DNA of 27,909 bases, from positions 1 through 27,909 of the forward strand of contig CANPZT010000005.1 of assembly GCA_947589135.1 (NCBI GenBank), given 5' to 3'. The notes under the pieces are model-generated. The model searched no databases. It was not told the DNA's origin and saw nothing but the letters and a program-made list of their open reading frames with translations. The position numbers and the translations under genes are program-made. This document shows, piece by piece, positions 25,672 to 27,909 of this stretch (positions within the stretch are counted from its first letter, which is position 1; each line of letters starts with the position of its first letter). The DNA comes from an uncultured Clostridia bacterium. Lineage in GTDB: Bacteria > Bacillota > Clostridia > TANB77 > CAG-508.

Positions 25672-26322
25672 ATGGAATTAAATAAAGCAAAAATAAAAAA
25701 TATAATTTTCAAAAACTTCAAGTGGATTATATTATTTGTTTGCGTAATAGGCTTCTTATCTTTGGCAGAAGATGTTTTTAATAAAGAAATTATGAAGGCA
25801 GATATTATTGGGTATAAGTTGATATCTACTTATTTAATAACAGATTTTATAACACCAATAGCAAAAATTGTGACAAACTTCGGAGGAGCTATTTTCTTGA
25901 TAATGATAGCCATTATACTATTAGTTGTAATAAAAAATAAAAAAATTGGAATATCAATTTGTGCTAATCTGGTAATTGTTACAGGACTAAACTTATTATT
26001 AAAAAATATTTTACAAAGACCTAGACCAACAGAGTATAGATTAATAAATGAAAGTGGATATAGTTTTCCATCAGGACACTCGATGATAAGTATGGCTTTT
26101 TATGGGTTTGTAATATATTTAATATATAAATATGTAAAAAATAAATACATAAAATGGATTATAATTACTATTCTTAGTATTATAATAGTATCTATAGGAG
26201 TTAGCAGAATTTATTTAGGAGTACATTATACAAGCGATGTTTTAGCAGGATTTTTAATATCAATATCTTATTTGATTTTATATACAAGTATTGTTAATAA
26301 ATTTATAATAGAAAGAGAATAA
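25672..26322 (+). CDS. PAP2-family membrane phosphatase
   Basis: The 216-aa membrane protein has the three-part phosphatase signature: KNILQRPRP (K111 to P119), PSGH (133-136) and SRIYLGVHYTSDV with R179, nucleophile H185 and D189. About six hydrophobic helices are visible, the PAP2 layout. Such enzymes dephosphorylate lipid phosphates, including undecaprenyl pyrophosphate (PgpB/BcrC-like) and phosphatidate, at the outer face of the membrane. AAAGGG precedes the ATG. The next gene starts two bases after its stop and encodes a lipid kinase, so the pair likely works on the same lipid pool, possibly undecaprenol recycling. The exact substrate cannot be read from the sequence. Confidence 0.9.
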   Translation: MELNKAKIKNIIFKNFKWIILFVCVIGFLSLAEDVFNKEIMKADIIGYKLISTYLITDFITPIAKIVTNFGGAIFLIMIAIILLVVIKNKKIGISICANLVIVTGLNLLLKNILQRPRPTEYRLINESGYSFPSGHSMISMAFYGFVIYLIYKYVKNKYIKWIIITILSIIIVSIGVSRIYLGVHYTSDVLAGFLISISYLILYTSIVNKFIIERE

Positions 26323-26324
26323 AA

Positions 26325-26717
26325 ATGGAGTTAAAAAAGAAAAGAAAATTAAAAGTAAAAACAAAAAAATTGTTAAATAGTTTTAAATATGCGTTTGAAG
26401 GATTTTTTACATCATTTAAAACAGAAAGAAATATGAAAATACATATATTAATTATGTTTATAGTCATATTGATGGGAATATTTTTAAAAATTAGTTCATT
26501 AGAGTGGATAATATGTGTATTTTGTTTTATAATAGTTATTGCAGGAGAATTATTTAACACTGCTATTGAAACAATAGTAGATATGGTAATGCCGTATAAA
26601 AATGATAAAGCAAAAATTGCTAAAGATATTTCAGCAGCTAGTGTGTTAATACTTGCAATTGGTTCGGCAATAATAGGATTAATTATATTTATTCCTAAAA
26701 TAATGTTACTGAATTAG
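26325..26717 (+). CDS. Diacylglycerol kinase-type (undecaprenol kinase-like) membrane kinase
   Basis: The 130-aa protein belongs to the small DgkA family. It has the signature GELFNTAIETIVD (E75, N78, E82) and the later KDISAASVLIL block, with three hydrophobic helices and a basic N-terminus. In Gram-positive bacteria members of this family mostly phosphorylate undecaprenol (UdpK) rather than diacylglycerol, using ATP on the cytoplasmic side. It is co-transcribed with the PAP2 gene two bases upstream. An 8-bp inverted repeat ACTGAATT/AATTCAGT (26708-26715 with 26736-26743) spans its stop codon but lacks a T-tract. Confidence 0.9.
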   Translation: MELKKKRKLKVKTKKLLNSFKYAFEGFFTSFKTERNMKIHILIMFIVILMGIFLKISSLEWIICVFCFIIVIAGELFNTAIETIVDMVMPYKNDKAKIAKDISAASVLILAIGSAIIGLIIFIPKIMLLN

Positions 26718-26798
26718 AATTTGATTTAATATTAGAATTCAGTGGCAAAGAATAAATGTTAAATTATATAAAATAAATTTAAGAAAGGAAGGATAAAA

Positions 26799-27680
26799 AT
26801 GGAAAAATCTAAAGTATATTTTACAAAGGAGATTACACCAGAAAACGTTGTCAAAATGTTTAAAAAATTAGAAAAGGAATTGCCAGGAAAAGTAGCAGTT
26901 AAAGTTCATTCAGGAGAAGAAGGTAATCAAAACTATTTAAGACCTGAATTTATGAAACAAATTATAGAATATGTAAATGGAATAGTAGTTGAATGTAATA
27001 CAGCATATGAAGGAGCTAGAGACACAACAGAAAAACATAAGAAACTAATGGAAAGCCATGAATGGTCTAAATATTTTAATGTTGATATTATGGATGCAGA
27101 AGGACCAGATATCATATTAGAAATTCCGAATGGTAAAGTAATTCAAAAAAATTATGTTGGTAAAAATTTAGAAAATTATGACTCAATGTTAGTACTTTCA
27201 CATTTTAAAGGACATCCAATGGGTGGATATGGAGGAGCATTAAAACAATTATCAATTGGAGTTGCTTCTAGTAAAGGAAAAAGATATATTCATTGTATTG
27301 GAAAAGAAAATGGTTCATATGAAGATATGTTTAAAGTAGATCAACTAAAATTCTTAGAAGCTATGGCAGATAGTGCTTCATCAGTAGTAAAACATTTTAA
27401 TGGAAATATAGCATATATTAATGTTATGTGTAATATGTCAGTTGATTGTGATTGTTGTAATGTAGCCGAAGATCCTTGTATGAATGATATAGGTATTTTA
27501 GCATCACTTGATCCAGTTGCAATAGACCAAGCTTGTATAGATTTAGTGAAAAACTCTAATGATCCAGGAAAAGATCACTTATTAGAAAGAATTAATTCAA
27601 GACAAGGAACTCATACAATAGATGCAGCAGCTGAATTAGGAATTGGAACTAAAGAATATGAATTGATTGAGGTTAAATAG
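26799..27680 (+). CDS. DUF362 family protein with C-terminal cysteine cluster
   Basis: The 293-aa protein has the DUF362 pattern: AVKVHSGEEGNQNYLRPEF, a central HFKGHPMGGYGGALKQLSIG block, and the closing LASLDPVAIDQACIDLV. A cysteine cluster, CNMSVDCDCC followed by AEDPC, is typical of members that may bind an iron-sulfur cluster or metal. The biochemical function of the family is not established. No signal peptide is seen. AAGGAAGG lies nine to ten bases before the ATG. The gene stands alone, 81 nt after the kinase gene; I found no clear promoter in that gap. Confidence 0.9.
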   Translation: MEKSKVYFTKEITPENVVKMFKKLEKELPGKVAVKVHSGEEGNQNYLRPEFMKQIIEYVNGIVVECNTAYEGARDTTEKHKKLMESHEWSKYFNVDIMDAEGPDIILEIPNGKVIQKNYVGKNLENYDSMLVLSHFKGHPMGGYGGALKQLSIGVASSKGKRYIHCIGKENGSYEDMFKVDQLKFLEAMADSASSVVKHFNGNIAYINVMCNMSVDCDCCNVAEDPCMNDIGILASLDPVAIDQACIDLVKNSNDPGKDHLLERINSRQGTHTIDAAAELGIGTKEYELIEVK

Positions 27681-27750
27681 AAAAGGAAATTAATAAAAAA
27701 TACTACACAAAATAAAAAAGATATGTTAAAATATAGAAGAATTCTTATAA

Positions 27751-27909
27751 AATTTAACAGAATTAATAAAGGAAGAACTTAGAAGGCAAACAAAGACAAT
27801 TAAGGAAAATAAGATTACAATAGACTTTGAACAAAATAAAAAAATAAAAGTATATGCTACACAAGAATATATAGAAAAAATAGTAAACAATTATCTAACA
27901 AATGCAATT
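27751..27909 (+). pseudogene. Histidine kinase remnant, start missing, cut by the window end
   Basis: The frame from 27751 reads NLTELIKEELRRQ ... ITIDFEQN ... VYATQEYIEKIVNNYLTNAI. This matches the end of the dimerisation region and the N-box (DxxxLxQVLxNLLxNAI type) of a sensor histidine kinase. There is no start codon in this frame, a TAA lies directly upstream (27748-27750), and the region that should carry the phosphorylated histidine is missing. A short ATG frame (27723, MLKYRRILIKF) in a different frame could be the preceding few residues before a frameshift, with no CGG at the join. A decayed fragment is the simplest reading; the downstream ATPase part is outside the window. Confidence 0.5.

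Overview
The window is AT-rich DNA with A/T-ending codons, crowded ribosome-binding sites and near-consensus sigma-A promoters. It also holds a cohesin/dockerin-bearing surface protein, a pilin-like leader starting MKKNVKGITLIALV and a small-type diacylglycerol kinase (undecaprenol kinase family). Together these point to an uncultured, probably gut-associated, low-GC Gram-positive (Clostridia-like Bacillota). No rRNA, tRNA, CRISPR array or transposase gene was seen.

Layout. (1) 1-13237: one enormous open frame (4407 codons, open at the 5' edge). It begins with a piece of translation initiation factor IF2 joined in frame to the second half of a cohesin-like domain. Two membrane helices, a dockerin-like EF-hand pair, an Asn/Pro linker, 13 tandem beta-type repeats of about 205 aa, an M26/Zmp-type zinc metallopeptidase and a GLUG/M26_N-like repeat region follow. 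It ends at a strong terminator. (2) 13464-16993: a tight operon behind a TTGACA-N17-TACAAT promoter. It encodes a radical SAM protein, an asparagine-synthase-like ATP pyrophosphatase with a zinc ribbon, a Nudix-like protein and a HAD phosphatase; the pathway is unknown. (3) 17028-17116: a large nested palindrome. (4) 17363-17986: a pilin-like anchor fused to a C1q/TNF-like jelly-roll, overlapping the convergent GH3 beta-glucosidase (17966-20182, minus). (5) 20295-21553: a GH144/'glycoamylase' (PF10091) enzyme divergent from the GH3 gene, suggesting beta-1,2-glucan breakdown. (6) 21693-24206: a charged helical repeat protein. (7) 24204-24422: paired REP-like hairpins enclosing the metK promoter. 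(8) metK, a PAP2 phosphatase, a DgkA/UdpK-type lipid kinase and a DUF362 protein follow, and the window ends in a histidine-kinase remnant.

The most striking observation is about the codon CGG. Reading all genes in frame, I find CGG only three times: once in the Nudix gene (16202) and twice in the GH144 gene (20397 and 20461). At exactly these three places the reading frame must move +1 for the conserved protein to continue, each time resuming at a glycine codon (GGT, GGA, GGA). Elsewhere the triplet occurs only across codon boundaries or in non-coding DNA. Three one-base errors or mutations landing on every in-frame CGG and nowhere else would be a large coincidence. The pattern suggests CGG is unassigned or starved here and is passed by a +1 shift or read as a four-base CGGN codon. 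That remains an inference from one window.

Other points of note are the IF2/cohesin junction (fusion or assembly chimera), the missing canonical start of the HAD gene (ATA), and the alternating two-type pattern in the giant protein's repeats.
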